DNA of 64,000 nt from contig JAFAEQ010000043.1 in the NCBI GenBank assembly GCA_023423935.1, forward strand, positions 65,632 through 129,631, given 5' to 3'. Under the pieces are notes generated by a model. The model was not told the origin of the DNA and searched no databases. It was given only the letters and a program-made list of their open reading frames with translations. Positions 42,135-51,721 of the stretch are shown here, one piece after another; positions within the stretch are counted from its first letter, which is position 1; each line of letters begins with the position of its first letter. The translations under genes and the position numbers were made by a program. The stretch comes from Pseudomonadota bacterium. GTDB lineage: Bacteria; Pseudomonadota; Gammaproteobacteria; Steroidobacterales; Steroidobacteraceae.

Positions 42135-44705
42135 ATGGCTGAAATCGCGCGCGAAATATTGCACGTCAATCTCGAAGACGAGATGCGCAAGTCGTATCTC
42201 GACTATGCGATGAGCGTCATCGTTGGGCGTGCGCTCCCCGATGTACGCGACGGGCTGAAGCCGGTGCATCGGCGCATCCTGTTTGCCATGCACGAAAGCA
42301 ATAACGTGCAATCGCGGCCTTACGTGAAGTGCGCGCGCGTCGTCGGTGACGTGCTGGGTAAATACCATCCGCACGGTGATACCTCGGCGTACGACGCGCT
42401 CGTGCGCATGGCCCAGAGCTTCTCGATGCGCTATGCGCTCGTGGACGGGCAGGGCAACTTCGGCTCGATCGACGGCGATGCGCCGGCCGCATATCGATAC
42501 ACCGAATGCCGCATGACCTCGCTTTCCTCCGAGCTGCTCGCCGACATCGATCGCGAGACGGTGGATTTCGTCGACAACTACGACGGCAAGGAACAGGAGC
42601 CGACGGTTCTTCCGACGCGCGTTCCGAACCTGCTGATCAACGGCTCGTCGGGCATCGCGGTCGGCATGGCGACGAACATTCCGCCCCACAATCTGGGCGA
42701 AGTGGTGAGCGCCTGCATCGCCTTGATCGAAGATCCCGAGCTGTCCATTGCGGGCTTGATGCAGCACATCCCGGGACCGGATTTCCCGACCGGCGGCATC
42801 ATCAACGGCTCGCGCGAGATCGTGAACGCGTATGTCGGCGGCCGCGGTCGCATCTACGTCCGCGCACGCACCGAAATCGAGGAAGACGAGCGGGGTCGCC
42901 AGGCGATCATCGTCACCGAGCTGCCGTTCCAGGTGAACAAGGCCCGACTGATCGAGCGTATCGCAGAGCTCGTGCGCGAGAAGGTCATCGATGGCATCGC
43001 GGGCGATGGCCTGCGCGATGAGTCGGACAAGGACGGCATGCGCATCGTGATCGAGCTGAAGCGCGGCGAAGTCGCCGATGTGCTGCTGAACAATCTCTAC
43101 AAGCACACGCCGCTCGAATCCGTCTTCGGCATCAACATGGTCGCCCTGCAGGATGGCCAGCCGAAGCTGTTCAATCTCAAGGAGATGCTGGAGGCCTTCC
43201 TTCGTCATCGCCGCGAAGTCGTCACTCGTCGGACGATCTTCGATCTGCGCAAGGCTCGCGAGCGCGCCCATATCCTCGAAGGCCAGGCCGTCGCATTGGC
43301 CAACATCGACGAAGTGATTGCCACGATCAAAGCCTCGCCCACACCTGCCGAAGCAAAGGTCGCCCTGATGGGGCGGGTGTGGCCATCAGGCTCGGTTCCG
43401 CAGATGCTCGAGCGCGCGGGCCAGGTCGTGACGCGTCCCACAGGACTGTCTGAACAGTTCGGGCTCGTCGAGGGTGGCTACCGGCTTTCAGATGTCCAGG
43501 CACAGGCGATTCTCGATCTGCGTCTGCATCGTCTCACGGGCCTGGAGCAGGACAAGATCTGGGCCGAGTTCCAGGAGCTGCTCGCACAGATCAAGGATCT
43601 CGAAGACATCCTCGCGCGGCCGGAGCGGCTGCTCGCCGTCATCCGGGCCGAGCTCGAAGAGATTCGCGCGAAGTACGGCGACAAGCGTCGTACCGAGATC
43701 AATCAGGATCATTCGGATCTGACGATCGAGGATTTGATCGAGCAGCAGGACGTCGTCGTGACGCTCTCGCACGGCGGCTATGCGAAGGCGCAACCGGTCA
43801 CGGCCTATCAGGCGCAGCGTCGCGGCGGTCGCGGCAAGGCGGCGACGGCGGTGAAGGACGAAGACTTCGTCGACAAGCTGTTCGTCGCCAACACGCACGA
43901 TACCCTTCTGTGCTTCTCCAGCACCGGCAAGATGTATTGGCTGCGCGTCTATCAGCTGCCTCAGGCGAGCCGCGGCTCGCGCGGTAAGCCGATCGTAAAT
44001 CTGCTGCCGCTGCAGGAAGGCGAGCGCATCAACGCGGTGCTGCCCATCCATGAGTTCGAAGAGAACAAGTTCGTGTTCATGGTCACGGCCAACGGCACGG
44101 TGAAGAAGACCTCGCTCGAAGCGTTCTCGCGTCCGCGTCAGGCCGGCATCATCGCGATCGAGCTGGATCAGGGCGATCGGCTGGTTGGGGTCGATATCAC
44201 CGATGGCAGGAAGGACGTCATCCTGTGCTCCAGCAGCGGCAAGGCGATCCGCTTCAAGGAAGACGACGTACGCCCGATGGGACGCAATGCGGCGGGCGTG
44301 CGCGGCATTCGCCTTCCCGAAGGCGAGGAAGTCATTTCCCTCATCACGCTCGAGAACGAAGGCACGGTGCTGGTCGCGTCCGAGAACGGCTACGGCAAAC
44401 GTACGCCGATCGAGGACTTCCCGGTGCACGGACGTGGCGGTCAGGGCGTCATTGCGCTGCAGATCAGCGAGCGCAACGGCCGCATGGTCGGTGCGTTGCT
44501 CGTCAGGCCCGACGATGAAGTCATGCTGATCAGCTCGAACGGTACGCTGGTGAGAACACCGGTCAGCGAAATTTCCGAGCAGGGTCGCAACACACAGGGC
44601 GTTCGACTCATTCGTCTGGATGACGGCGATCGTCTCGTTGGCCTCGAGCGCATCATTGCCGAAGGCGGTGACGGCGAAGAGGGCGGCGAGTCCGCGGACG
44701 CCTGA
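42135..44705 (+). CDS. gyrA: DNA gyrase subunit A
   Basis: Breakage-reunion subunit of gyrase. 856 aa. The N-terminus is typical (EDEMRKSYLDYAMSVIVGRA). The quinolone-determining region reads GKYHPHGDTSAYDALVRMAQ, with Thr at the E. coli Ser83 position, as in Pseudomonas, and Asp at position 87. C-terminal beta-pinwheel repeats include a GyrA box (QRRGGRGK). It is the first gene of a long run down to the comEA-like gene. Confidence 0.97.
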   Translation: MAEIAREILHVNLEDEMRKSYLDYAMSVIVGRALPDVRDGLKPVHRRILFAMHESNNVQSRPYVKCARVVGDVLGKYHPHGDTSAYDALVRMAQSFSMRYALVDGQGNFGSIDGDAPAAYRYTECRMTSLSSELLADIDRETVDFVDNYDGKEQEPTVLPTRVPNLLINGSSGIAVGMATNIPPHNLGEVVSACIALIEDPELSIAGLMQHIPGPDFPTGGIINGSREIVNAYVGGRGRIYVRARTEIEEDERGRQAIIVTELPFQVNKARLIERIAELVREKVIDGIAGDGLRDESDKDGMRIVIELKRGEVADVLLNNLYKHTPLESVFGINMVALQDGQPKLFNLKEMLEAFLRHRREVVTRRTIFDLRKARERAHILEGQAVALANIDEVIATIKASPTPAEAKVALMGRVWPSGSVPQMLERAGQVVTRPTGLSEQFGLVEGGYRLSDVQAQAILDLRLHRLTGLEQDKIWAEFQELLAQIKDLEDILARPERLLAVIRAELEEIRAKYGDKRRTEINQDHSDLTIEDLIEQQDVVVTLSHGGYAKAQPVTAYQAQRRGGRGKAATAVKDEDFVDKLFVANTHDTLLCFSSTGKMYWLRVYQLPQASRGSRGKPIVNLLPLQEGERINAVLPIHEFEENKFVFMVTANGTVKKTSLEAFSRPRQAGIIAIELDQGDRLVGVDITDGRKDVILCSSSGKAIRFKEDDVRPMGRNAAGVRGIRLPEGEEVISLITLENEGTVLVASENGYGKRTPIEDFPVHGRGGQGVIALQISERNGRMVGALLVRPDDEVMLISSNGTLVRTPVSEISEQGRNTQGVRLIRLDDGDRLVGLERIIAEGGDGEEGGESADA

Positions 44706-44741
44706 TCGTCATCACGTTTCATTTCATACAGGCTTCATCCC

Positions 44742-45818
44742 ATGCGCGTTTACAACTTCAGCCCCGGTCCGGCCGTTCTGCCCCTCGAAGTTCTCGAGCA
44801 GGCACGCGAGGAGTTGCTCGATTGGCGCGGCACGGGCATGTCGGTGATGGAGATGAGCCATCGCGGCAAGGCGTTCATTTCGATCGCTGAGCAGGCCGAG
44901 GCCGATCTTCGTGAACTGCTCGCCATTCCAGCCAACTACAAAGTCCTGTTCCTGCAGGGCGGCGCAACGGCGCAGTTTGCGGGGATTCCCTTGAATCTGA
45001 CCGGCCCGGACAGCGTCGTCGACTACGTGAACACGGGTGCCTGGTCCAAGAAGGCGATCGGCGAAGCGAAGCACTATTGCAAGGTGAACGTGGCGGCGGA
45101 CGCGGGCGAGCCGTACTGCTCGATTCCTGCCATCGATGGCTGGAAGCGCACGCCGGATGCGGCCTATCTGCATTACACGCCGAACGAAACGATCGGCGGC
45201 GTCGAGTTTCATTTCGTACCCGATACCGGCGGCGTGCCGCTGGTGGCCGATATGTCTTCGACGATTCTGTCGCGGCCGATCGACGTGTCGAAGTTCGGCA
45301 TCATCTATGCCGGCGCCCAGAAAAACATCGGACCAGCAGGTCTTACGCTCGTGATCGTGCGCGACGATCTGCTGGGCAAGGCGCGTCCTGCGACGCCGGC
45401 GTTCATGGATTTCGCCGCGATGGCGAAAGAGGGCTCGATGCTGAATACGCCGCCCACCTATGCCTGGTATATGGCCGGGCTCGTCTTCCAATGGTTGAAG
45501 CGTAAAGGCGGATTGAAAGGCATGGGCGAGATCAACAAGGCCAAGGCCGAGTTGCTTTACAGCACCATCGACAGCTCGGGGTTCTATAAGAATCCGGTCG
45601 CCAAGGACGCACGCTCGTGGATGAACGTGCCGTTCACGCTCGCCAAGCCGGAGCTGGACAAGACGTTCATCGCCGAAGCCAAAGAAGCTGGACTCGTGAC
45701 CCTCGAAGGTCACCGCTCCGTCGGCGGCATGCGAGCCAGCCTCTACAACGCAATGCCGATGGAAGGCGTGAAGGCGCTCGTCGATTTCATGAAGCATTTC
45801 GCGAGCAAGCACGGATGA
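44742..45818 (+). CDS. serC: Phosphoserine aminotransferase
   Basis: PLP enzyme of serine and pyridoxal phosphate synthesis. 358 aa. It starts RVYNFSPGPAVLPLEVLEQA. The PLP lysine is in IIYAGAQKNIGPAGLTLVIV, and EGHRSVGGMRASLYNAM is near the end. It is 36 nt after gyrA, and its stop overlaps the ATG of serA, so the two serine-pathway enzymes are coupled. Confidence 0.97.
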   Translation: MRVYNFSPGPAVLPLEVLEQAREELLDWRGTGMSVMEMSHRGKAFISIAEQAEADLRELLAIPANYKVLFLQGGATAQFAGIPLNLTGPDSVVDYVNTGAWSKKAIGEAKHYCKVNVAADAGEPYCSIPAIDGWKRTPDAAYLHYTPNETIGGVEFHFVPDTGGVPLVADMSSTILSRPIDVSKFGIIYAGAQKNIGPAGLTLVIVRDDLLGKARPATPAFMDFAAMAKEGSMLNTPPTYAWYMAGLVFQWLKRKGGLKGMGEINKAKAELLYSTIDSSGFYKNPVAKDARSWMNVPFTLAKPELDKTFIAEAKEAGLVTLEGHRSVGGMRASLYNAMPMEGVKALVDFMKHFASKHG

Positions 45819-46984
45819 GCTTCAAGATCCTCACGCTGAACAACATCTCGGTGCGAGGTCTCGAACGCCTGCCGCGTGATCGCTACGAGGTCGCCTCCGA
45901 GATCGGTAACCCGGATGCCGTGCTCGTGCGATCCGCACTCATGCACGACATGACGTTGCCGGCGAGCGTGAAGGCGATCGGTCGGGCAGGGGCTGGCACG
46001 AACAACATCCCGGTTGCGAAGTATTCGAAGCTCGGCATACCGGTGTTCAACGCGCCGGGCGCGAATGCCAACGCGGTCAAGGAACTGGTCATCGCGGGCA
46101 TGTTCCTGGCTGCCCGCAACATCTGCCAGGCGTGGGAATACGTGCGCGGGCTCAAAGGCTCGGATCATGAGCTCGAAGAGCTGGTCGAGAAGGGTAAGAA
46201 GAAGTACGTCGGCTACGAACTGCCGGGACGCACGCTGGGTGTCGTCGGGCTCGGCGCCATCGGCGTCGAGGTCGCGAACACGGCACACGCGCTAGGCATG
46301 AAAGTGCTGGGTTTCGATCCCCAGATCACCGTGCAGCGCGCGTGGCAATTGTCATCAGGCGTGGAGCAGGCCCTCTCGCTCGACGATCTGTTTTCGCGCT
46401 GCGACATGATCACCGTGCATGTGCCGCTTCTGGATGCGACGCGAGGCCTGGTCAATGCGAGCCGCCTGCGCTTGATGAAATCCGCTGGCGTCATTTTGAA
46501 TTTCGCGCGAGCGGGCATCGTCGATGAAGCAGCGGTGATCGAGGCGCTCGACAGCGGCAAGCTCGGTGCCTACATCTGCGATTTTCCAAGCGCGAAGATC
46601 AAGGAGCATTCGAAGGTGGTGGCGCTTCCTCATCTTGGGGCCTCCACGGAAGAAGCCGAAGAGAACTGCGCGATCATGGTGGCGGAGACCCTGCGCGACT
46701 TTCTCGAGAACGGCAACGTCCGGCACAGCGTGAATTTTCCGGAAGCGATATTGCCGCGCACTGCGGGCGCGACGCGTATCGCCATTGCCAACGAGAATGT
46801 TCCGAACATGGTCGGTCAGATCTCCACTGCATTGGCAGCGGACAAGCTGAACATCGCGGATCTATTGAACAAGTCGCGCGGCGATCTCGCCTATACGTTG
46901 ATCGATGTCGACGGCCCCGTGCCGGAACAGACGATTCAGCGATTGAACGAGATCGAAGGCGTGCTCAGCGTGCGCAAGGTGTGA
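45815..46984 (+). CDS. serA: D-3-phosphoglycerate dehydrogenase (ACT-domain form)
   Basis: First step of serine synthesis. 389 aa from ATG 45815, which overlaps the serC stop. It has a substrate domain, a Rossmann domain (LGVVGLGAIGVEVANTAHAL) and a C-terminal ACT domain (ENVPNMVGQISTALAADKLN). The catalytic Arg (FARAGIVDE) and His (VALPHLGAST) are present. The usual VFxxEP segment with the catalytic Glu reads CDFPSAKIKEHSK, a shortened loop seen in one SerA clade. The name also rests on the serC neighbour. Confidence 0.9.
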   Translation: MSFKILTLNNISVRGLERLPRDRYEVASEIGNPDAVLVRSALMHDMTLPASVKAIGRAGAGTNNIPVAKYSKLGIPVFNAPGANANAVKELVIAGMFLAARNICQAWEYVRGLKGSDHELEELVEKGKKKYVGYELPGRTLGVVGLGAIGVEVANTAHALGMKVLGFDPQITVQRAWQLSSGVEQALSLDDLFSRCDMITVHVPLLDATRGLVNASRLRLMKSAGVILNFARAGIVDEAAVIEALDSGKLGAYICDFPSAKIKEHSKVVALPHLGASTEEAEENCAIMVAETLRDFLENGNVRHSVNFPEAILPRTAGATRIAIANENVPNMVGQISTALAADKLNIADLLNKSRGDLAYTLIDVDGPVPEQTIQRLNEIEGVLSVRKV

Positions 46985-48129
46985 TGGTGGCGAAGGCATC
47001 GAAGAAAAAGAAGGCAACGAAGCCGGCGAGTGCGGAGAAGCCCGCGGGCGGACTGCAGTCGCTGCGTGATCGCATCGACACGGTCGACGAGCAGATTCAT
47101 GCACTCCTGAACGAGCGCGCACGCATCGCGCAGGAAGTCGGTGCATCGAAGGCGGCGCAGGGCGTGCATACGGCTGATTTCTATCGACCGGAGCGCGAGG
47201 CCCAGGTTCTTCGCAAAGCGATCGAACGCAATCAGGGGCCGCTTCGCAACGAAGAAATCGTGCGATTGTTTCGCGAGATCATGTCCGCGTGCCTGGCTCA
47301 GGAGGAACCGCTCAAAGTGGCATTTCTCGGTCCCGAAGGCACCTTCTCGCAGCAGGCGGTGCTGAAGCATTTCGGTCACTCGGTACGCGCGCTGCCGATG
47401 GGCGAGATTCGCGAGGTCTTCGAGGAAGTGCAGGCAGGCCATGCCGACTTCGGCGTAGTGCCCATCGAGAACTCGACCGAGGGCACCGTGAACAACACCC
47501 TCGACATGTTCCTGATTTCGCCGCTCAAGATCTGCGGCGAGGTGGAACTGCGCATCCATCAACATCTGATGGGCAGGATGACCGGGCTGCCCAGCATCCG
47601 ACGCATCTGTTCTCACCAGCAGTCGCTGGCGCAATGCCGTCAATGGCTCGATGAGCATCTGCCGGGCATCGAGCGCATCGCTGCAAGCAGCAATGCCGAA
47701 GCGGCGCGACGCGCTCGCGATGAGGAGGGCACAGCTGCCATCGCGGGTCAGACCGCGGCTGAGGTCTACGGCCTCAATCTCATTGCCCACGATATCGAGG
47801 ACCGGCCCGATAACACCACGCGCTTTCTGGTCATTGGCCGCAAGCTGTTCAATCCGAGCGGCAACGACAAGACGACCTTGTTGTTCTCTGCGGGCGATAC
47901 CCAATCGCCCGGCACACTGCATCGGCTGCTCACGCCGCTGGCGCGCAACAACATCAGCATGACCCGCATCGAGTCACGTCCTTCGCGTAAGCACAAATGG
48001 GACTACGTGTTCTTCATCGACGTGCAGGGCCACGCAAGCGAGCCGCCGCTCAAACAGGCCCTCGATGCACTCAAGAAGGAAGCTTCGCTCTTCAGAGTGC
48101 TGGGATCCTATCCGTGCGCTGTCCTATAG
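46984..48129 (+). CDS. pheA: Chorismate mutase/prephenate dehydratase (P-protein)
   Basis: Bifunctional enzyme of phenylalanine synthesis. 381 aa. A Lys-rich N-terminus is followed by a chorismate mutase domain (LRDRIDTVDEQIHALLNERA), a prephenate dehydratase domain (KVAFLGPEGTFSQQAVLKHF, then FGVVPIENSTEGTVNNTLDM and RPDNTTRFLVIG) and an ACT domain with ESRPSRKHKWDYVFFID, which binds Phe. ATG 46984 shares its A with the serA stop TGA; a GTG 3 nt earlier is possible. Confidence 0.96.
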   Translation: MVAKASKKKKATKPASAEKPAGGLQSLRDRIDTVDEQIHALLNERARIAQEVGASKAAQGVHTADFYRPEREAQVLRKAIERNQGPLRNEEIVRLFREIMSACLAQEEPLKVAFLGPEGTFSQQAVLKHFGHSVRALPMGEIREVFEEVQAGHADFGVVPIENSTEGTVNNTLDMFLISPLKICGEVELRIHQHLMGRMTGLPSIRRICSHQQSLAQCRQWLDEHLPGIERIAASSNAEAARRARDEEGTAAIAGQTAAEVYGLNLIAHDIEDRPDNTTRFLVIGRKLFNPSGNDKTTLLFSAGDTQSPGTLHRLLTPLARNNISMTRIESRPSRKHKWDYVFFIDVQGHASEPPLKQALDALKKEASLFRVLGSYPCAVL

Positions 48130-48138
48130 CGGGCCGAC

Positions 48139-48222
48139 GAGTCGCTGGTCACTAGTCTGCCAGCGAGATGTTCAATTCCTTGTCCGGCTAGCAGACTAGC
48201 TGTCTAGCCCAACCAGCTACAT
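48139..48222 (+). repeat. Word-repeat hairpin F (pheA/hisC)
   Basis: GTCGCTGGT (48141-48149) pairs with ACCAGCTAC (48212-48220), and CTAGTCTGC (48152-48160) pairs exactly with GCAGACTAG (48191-48199). The right side contains a tandem 8-nt word CTAGCNNN three times (48188-48211). It begins about 11 nt after pheA and ends 8 nt before the hisC ATG, which has no Shine-Dalgarno. No T-run. Confidence 0.7.
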
Positions 48223-48228
48223 TCTCAT

Positions 48229-49365
48229 ATGTCCTTCGACCCTTCCAAACTTGCTGCTCCGTCGGTTCGTACGCTTGCTCCTTACGTGCCGGGGAAACCC
48301 ATTGAAGAGCTCGAGCGTGAGTACGGCATCAGCGACATCGTCAAACTCGCCTCCAACGAGAATCCGTTGGGACCAGGATCGCAGGCCCGCGCAGCGATGG
48401 CCCAGGCGCTGCAGGAGATCGGGCTGTACCCGGATGGCGGCGGATTTGCGCTGAAGCAGGCGCTGGCGGCCAAGCATGGCTGTGCGCCCGAGTGCATCAC
48501 GCTGGGCAACGGTTCGAACGATGTCCTGGTGATGCTCGCGGAAGCATTCCTCACACCCGAAACCGAGGCGGTGTATTCGCAGTTTGCGTTCGCCGTGTAT
48601 CCGATCGCAGTGCAGGCCGTCGGCGCCGTGGCGCGTGTCGCCAATGCATATCCTGCCGATCATGCGATGGCGCTCGGTCACGATCTCGATGCGATGCGCG
48701 CGCTCGTGACCGACCGAACGCGTCTGGTGTTCGTGGCGAATCCGAACAATCCGACCGGAACGTGGGTCGATGCGCAGCCGCTGCGAAGCTTCATTGCCTC
48801 CCTGCCGCAATCGACACTGGTCGTCGTCGATGAGGCCTACATCGAGTACGTCGAAGACGACTCGTTCCCCGACACCAGCCGATGGCTCGCGGAATTCCCG
48901 AATCTGGTCGTAACGCGCACCTTCTCGAAGGCATATGGCCTCGCAGGTCTGCGAGTCGGCTATGCGCTGTCCAGTCCGGGTGTTGCGGGATTGCTGAACC
49001 GCGTGCGTCAGGCGTTCAACGTGAATTCCATTGCACTCGCAGCGGCGCGCGCTGCATTGGGAGATCGCGAGCACCTGCAGCGCTCGATCGAGTTGAATCG
49101 CAGAGGCATGCAGCAGCTCGAGCGTGGCCTCGATGCGCTCGGTGTGCGTCACATCCCTTCACGAGGCAATTTCATCCTGGTCGACTGCGCCAAGCCTGCA
49201 GGACCGGTCTACGAATCGATGCTGAGGCAGGGCGTGATCGTCCGTCCCGTGGGCAACTATCAACTGCCCACGTATCTGCGTCTCACTATCGGGACCGAAG
49301 CGCAGAATGAGCGAATGCTTGGGGCATTACGCACTGCGCTCACGGGCGAGAGCGCGCGATCGTAA
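48229..49365 (+). CDS. hisC: Histidinol-phosphate aminotransferase
   Basis: PLP aminotransferase for histidine synthesis; in this neighbourhood such enzymes may also transaminate aromatic precursors. 378 aa. It has KLASNENPLGPGSQARAAMA at the N-terminus, VFVANPNNPTGTWV, the PLP lysine in TFSKAYGLAGLRVGYAL, and RPVGNYQLPTYLRLTIGTEA near the end. pheA-hisC-aroA order matches Pseudomonas and Xanthomonas, where it acts in aromatic synthesis. Confidence 0.93.
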   Translation: MSFDPSKLAAPSVRTLAPYVPGKPIEELEREYGISDIVKLASNENPLGPGSQARAAMAQALQEIGLYPDGGGFALKQALAAKHGCAPECITLGNGSNDVLVMLAEAFLTPETEAVYSQFAFAVYPIAVQAVGAVARVANAYPADHAMALGHDLDAMRALVTDRTRLVFVANPNNPTGTWVDAQPLRSFIASLPQSTLVVVDEAYIEYVEDDSFPDTSRWLAEFPNLVVTRTFSKAYGLAGLRVGYALSSPGVAGLLNRVRQAFNVNSIALAAARAALGDREHLQRSIELNRRGMQQLERGLDALGVRHIPSRGNFILVDCAKPAGPVYESMLRQGVIVRPVGNYQLPTYLRLTIGTEAQNERMLGALRTALTGESARS

Positions 49366-49434
49366 TCCGTAAATGGATGCAACCGCGCTGATATCCTTGC
49401 TTCGTTTACGCTTTCCCACTCTCAACTGAAGGCC

Positions 49435-50745
49435 ATGTCTCACTACGTCGTTCAACCTGCTTCAGGAACTGCCGGCACCATCCGCGTCCCTGGCGACAAG
49501 TCCGTTTCTCATCGCGCGATGATGTTGGGCGGTATCGCCGAAGGCGTCACTGAAGTCCGCGGCTTTCTCGAGAGCGAGGATTGTCTCGCGACGATGAATG
49601 CCATGGCGGCGCTCGGCGTGAAGATCGAACGTCCGGGTCCGCAGGAGGTTCGCGTTCACGGCGTGGGAATGCACGGGCTCAGGGGCGTCGATCATCCGCT
49701 CGACATGGGTAATGCCGGCACCGCAATGCGTCTGATGACGGGTCTTTTGAGCGGTCAGCAGTTCGACAGCGTCCTGGTCGGTGATGCATCGCTCATGCAA
49801 CGGCCGATGGAGCGCGCAGCCAAACCGCTGCGGGAAATGGGTGCGCGAATCGATACCTTGAATGGCAAGCCGCCGGTGCGGATCACGGGCGGCGCAAGCC
49901 TGCAGGGCATCCGCTATGCGCTGCCGGTCGCGAGCGCCCAGGTCAAATCCGCGATCCTGCTCGCTGGCCTCTATGCCAAAGGTCCCACGACGGTCATCGA
50001 ACCGGCCGTCACGCGCGATCACACCGAGCGGATGCTGACGGGCTTCGGCTGCCCGGTGGCGTCCTCGAGCGGTGAGGTCACCTTGCAGCCGCCTGCGAAG
50101 CTCACCGCATGCTCGCTCGACGTGCCCGGCGATTTCTCGTCATCCGCATTCTTCCTGGTGGCGGGATCGATCGCTCGCGCCGGTCTGACGATCCAGGGTG
50201 TAGGCATCAATCCGACACGCACGGGGCTCCTGGACATCCTGGCCCTCATGGGCGCGGATCTGCGCGTCACGAACCATCGCACTGCCGGTGCCGAACCAGT
50301 CGCCGATATCCAGGTGAATCCGGTGAGGCTCAAAGGCATCCACGTGCCGGAGCATCTCGTTCCCCTTGCGATCGATGAGTTCCCCGCGCTGTTCATTGCT
50401 GCCGCGTGTGCGGAAGGCGAGACGATCGTGACAGGCGCCGAGGAGCTGCGCGTGAAGGAAAGCGACCGCATCGCCGTCATGGCGGAGGGCCTCAGGGCCC
50501 TGGGCGTGCAGTGCGAGGTGCTGCCCGACGGCATGCGCATTCAGGGACGGCCGGACGGCCCTGCGTTCAGTGGCGGGAAGATCGCCAGCCATGGGGATCA
50601 CCGTATTGCGATGTCGTTCACCGTCGCGAGCCTGCGGGCCTCCGGTGCCATCGAAATCGCCGACGTCGCGAATGTGGCGACCTCGTTCCCTGGGTTCGTG
50701 GGCATCGCCCGCCAAGCCGGGCTCGATGTAACCGAGCATCGTTGA
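49435..50745 (+). CDS. aroA: 3-phosphoshikimate 1-carboxyvinyltransferase (EPSP synthase)
   Basis: Shikimate-pathway step from shikimate 3-phosphate and PEP. 436 aa. It has GDKSVSHRAMMLGGIAEGVT near the start, MGNAGTAMRLMTGLLSGQQF, and the VKESDRIAVMAEGLRALGV segment. ATG 49435 has GAAGG before it. hisC lies 69 nt upstream and cmk follows after 72 nt. Confidence 0.97.
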   Translation: MSHYVVQPASGTAGTIRVPGDKSVSHRAMMLGGIAEGVTEVRGFLESEDCLATMNAMAALGVKIERPGPQEVRVHGVGMHGLRGVDHPLDMGNAGTAMRLMTGLLSGQQFDSVLVGDASLMQRPMERAAKPLREMGARIDTLNGKPPVRITGGASLQGIRYALPVASAQVKSAILLAGLYAKGPTTVIEPAVTRDHTERMLTGFGCPVASSSGEVTLQPPAKLTACSLDVPGDFSSSAFFLVAGSIARAGLTIQGVGINPTRTGLLDILALMGADLRVTNHRTAGAEPVADIQVNPVRLKGIHVPEHLVPLAIDEFPALFIAAACAEGETIVTGAEELRVKESDRIAVMAEGLRALGVQCEVLPDGMRIQGRPDGPAFSGGKIASHGDHRIAMSFTVASLRASGAIEIADVANVATSFPGFVGIARQAGLDVTEHR

Positions 50746-50817
50746 TGTCGGCTACGCGCGTACCCAAATAGGTTGAACGGGTTTCTGGCGCCTTCCGCTT
50801 GCTGGTAAAAGGCATTC

Positions 50818-51513
50818 GTGACTAACGAATCTTCGTCCGTACCCGTCCTGACCATCGATGGCCCCAGCGGATCCGGTAAAGGGACCGTGGCGCGGCAGGT
50901 GGCCGAACGGCTGGGATGGCATTTGCTGGATAGCGGCGCCTTGTACCGATTGGTGGCATTCGCCGCGCTGAAGCGGGGAGCGGCGCTCAATGACGAGGCA
51001 TCAGCCGCCCGCATCGCGAGGGATCTGGAGGTCCGATTCGGCTCGGATGAGCGAGGCGAGGAGCAGATCTGGCTGGAAGGGACCGAGGTCAGCCGCGAAA
51101 TCCGCACGGAACGCGCTGGTGATGGCGCCTCGCAGGTGGCCGCATTGCCCGCGGTCCGGGCCGCGCTTCTGGACAGACAGAGGGCTTTTTCGATCGCCCC
51201 GGGCCTCGTGGCCGATGGCCGCGACATGGGAACGGTCGTTTTCCCGGACGCCAGGCTCAAGATTTATCTGACGGCAAGCGCTGAAGAACGGGCTCGTCGC
51301 CGCTATAAGCAGTTGAAAGACAAGGGGGTCGGTGCTAACCTCGCCGCCCTTTCGCAGGAGATCGCCGAGCGCGATCGGCGCGACGCAAGCCGCCCGATTG
51401 CCCCACTCAGGCCCGCCGACGACGCTCTCGTCATAGATTCCACCTCTATGAGCATCGATGCGGTGGTCACGCGCGTGCTCGAGCTGGCCGCCCAACGATT
51501 TCACGCGAAGTAG
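50818..51513 (+). CDS. cmk: Cytidylate kinase
   Basis: Phosphorylates CMP and dCMP. 231 aa from GTG 50818. P-loop IDGPSGSGKGTVARQVAERL, then LLDSGALYR, the VADGRDMGTVVFPDA segment and RRDASRPIAPL near the end. It is upstream of rpsA, the order conserved in most Gammaproteobacteria. No closer ATG is available. Confidence 0.96.
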   Translation: MTNESSSVPVLTIDGPSGSGKGTVARQVAERLGWHLLDSGALYRLVAFAALKRGAALNDEASAARIARDLEVRFGSDERGEEQIWLEGTEVSREIRTERAGDGASQVAALPAVRAALLDRQRAFSIAPGLVADGRDMGTVVFPDARLKIYLTASAEERARRRYKQLKDKGVGANLAALSQEIAERDRRDASRPIAPLRPADDALVIDSTSMSIDAVVTRVLELAAQRFHAK

Positions 51514-51520
51514 TATTTCA

Positions 51521-51618
51521 GGCGCTAGGCCCCAGGCACTAGGCGCTGGGTTCGGAAAAGCCGCATGTCATTGCATGCGCCGGACCTAGAGCCTAGTGCC
51601 TGGGGCCTAGCCCCTTTT
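51521..51618 (+). terminator. Word-repeat hairpin G with T-tract (cmk/rpsA)
   Basis: Arms 51521-51555 and 51580-51614 are complementary at about 31 of 35 positions, and TTTT follows at 51615-51618. Each arm is a 7-nt tandem: GGCGCTA, GGCCCCA, GGCACTA, GGCGCTG on the left; CCTAGAG, CCTAGTG, CCTGGGG, CCTAGCC on the right. The 24-nt loop has an inner GCATG/CATGC stem. It starts 7 nt after the cmk stop and would be a strong terminator, so rpsA should have its own promoter in 51619-51721. Confidence 0.85.
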
Positions 51619-51721
51619 CTCGGAAGGTGTCGTACCGGACGTGCGACTGATTTCAACAACCCCTCGCTGTCGATGGATCGCGGCAAGGATCAGCGGGTCC
51701 AAAGTGACCCCGGAAGTACTC

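Noticed and set aside
41862..43271. Upstream extension of the mtaD-like frame to 909 codons
   Set aside because: The added 470 codons are antisense to gyrA. Family similarity begins exactly at ATG 41861.
42135..44705. Quinolone-resistance change in gyrA (Thr at the Ser83 position)
   Set aside because: Thr is the wild-type residue at this position in several genera such as Pseudomonas, so it is no evidence of resistance.
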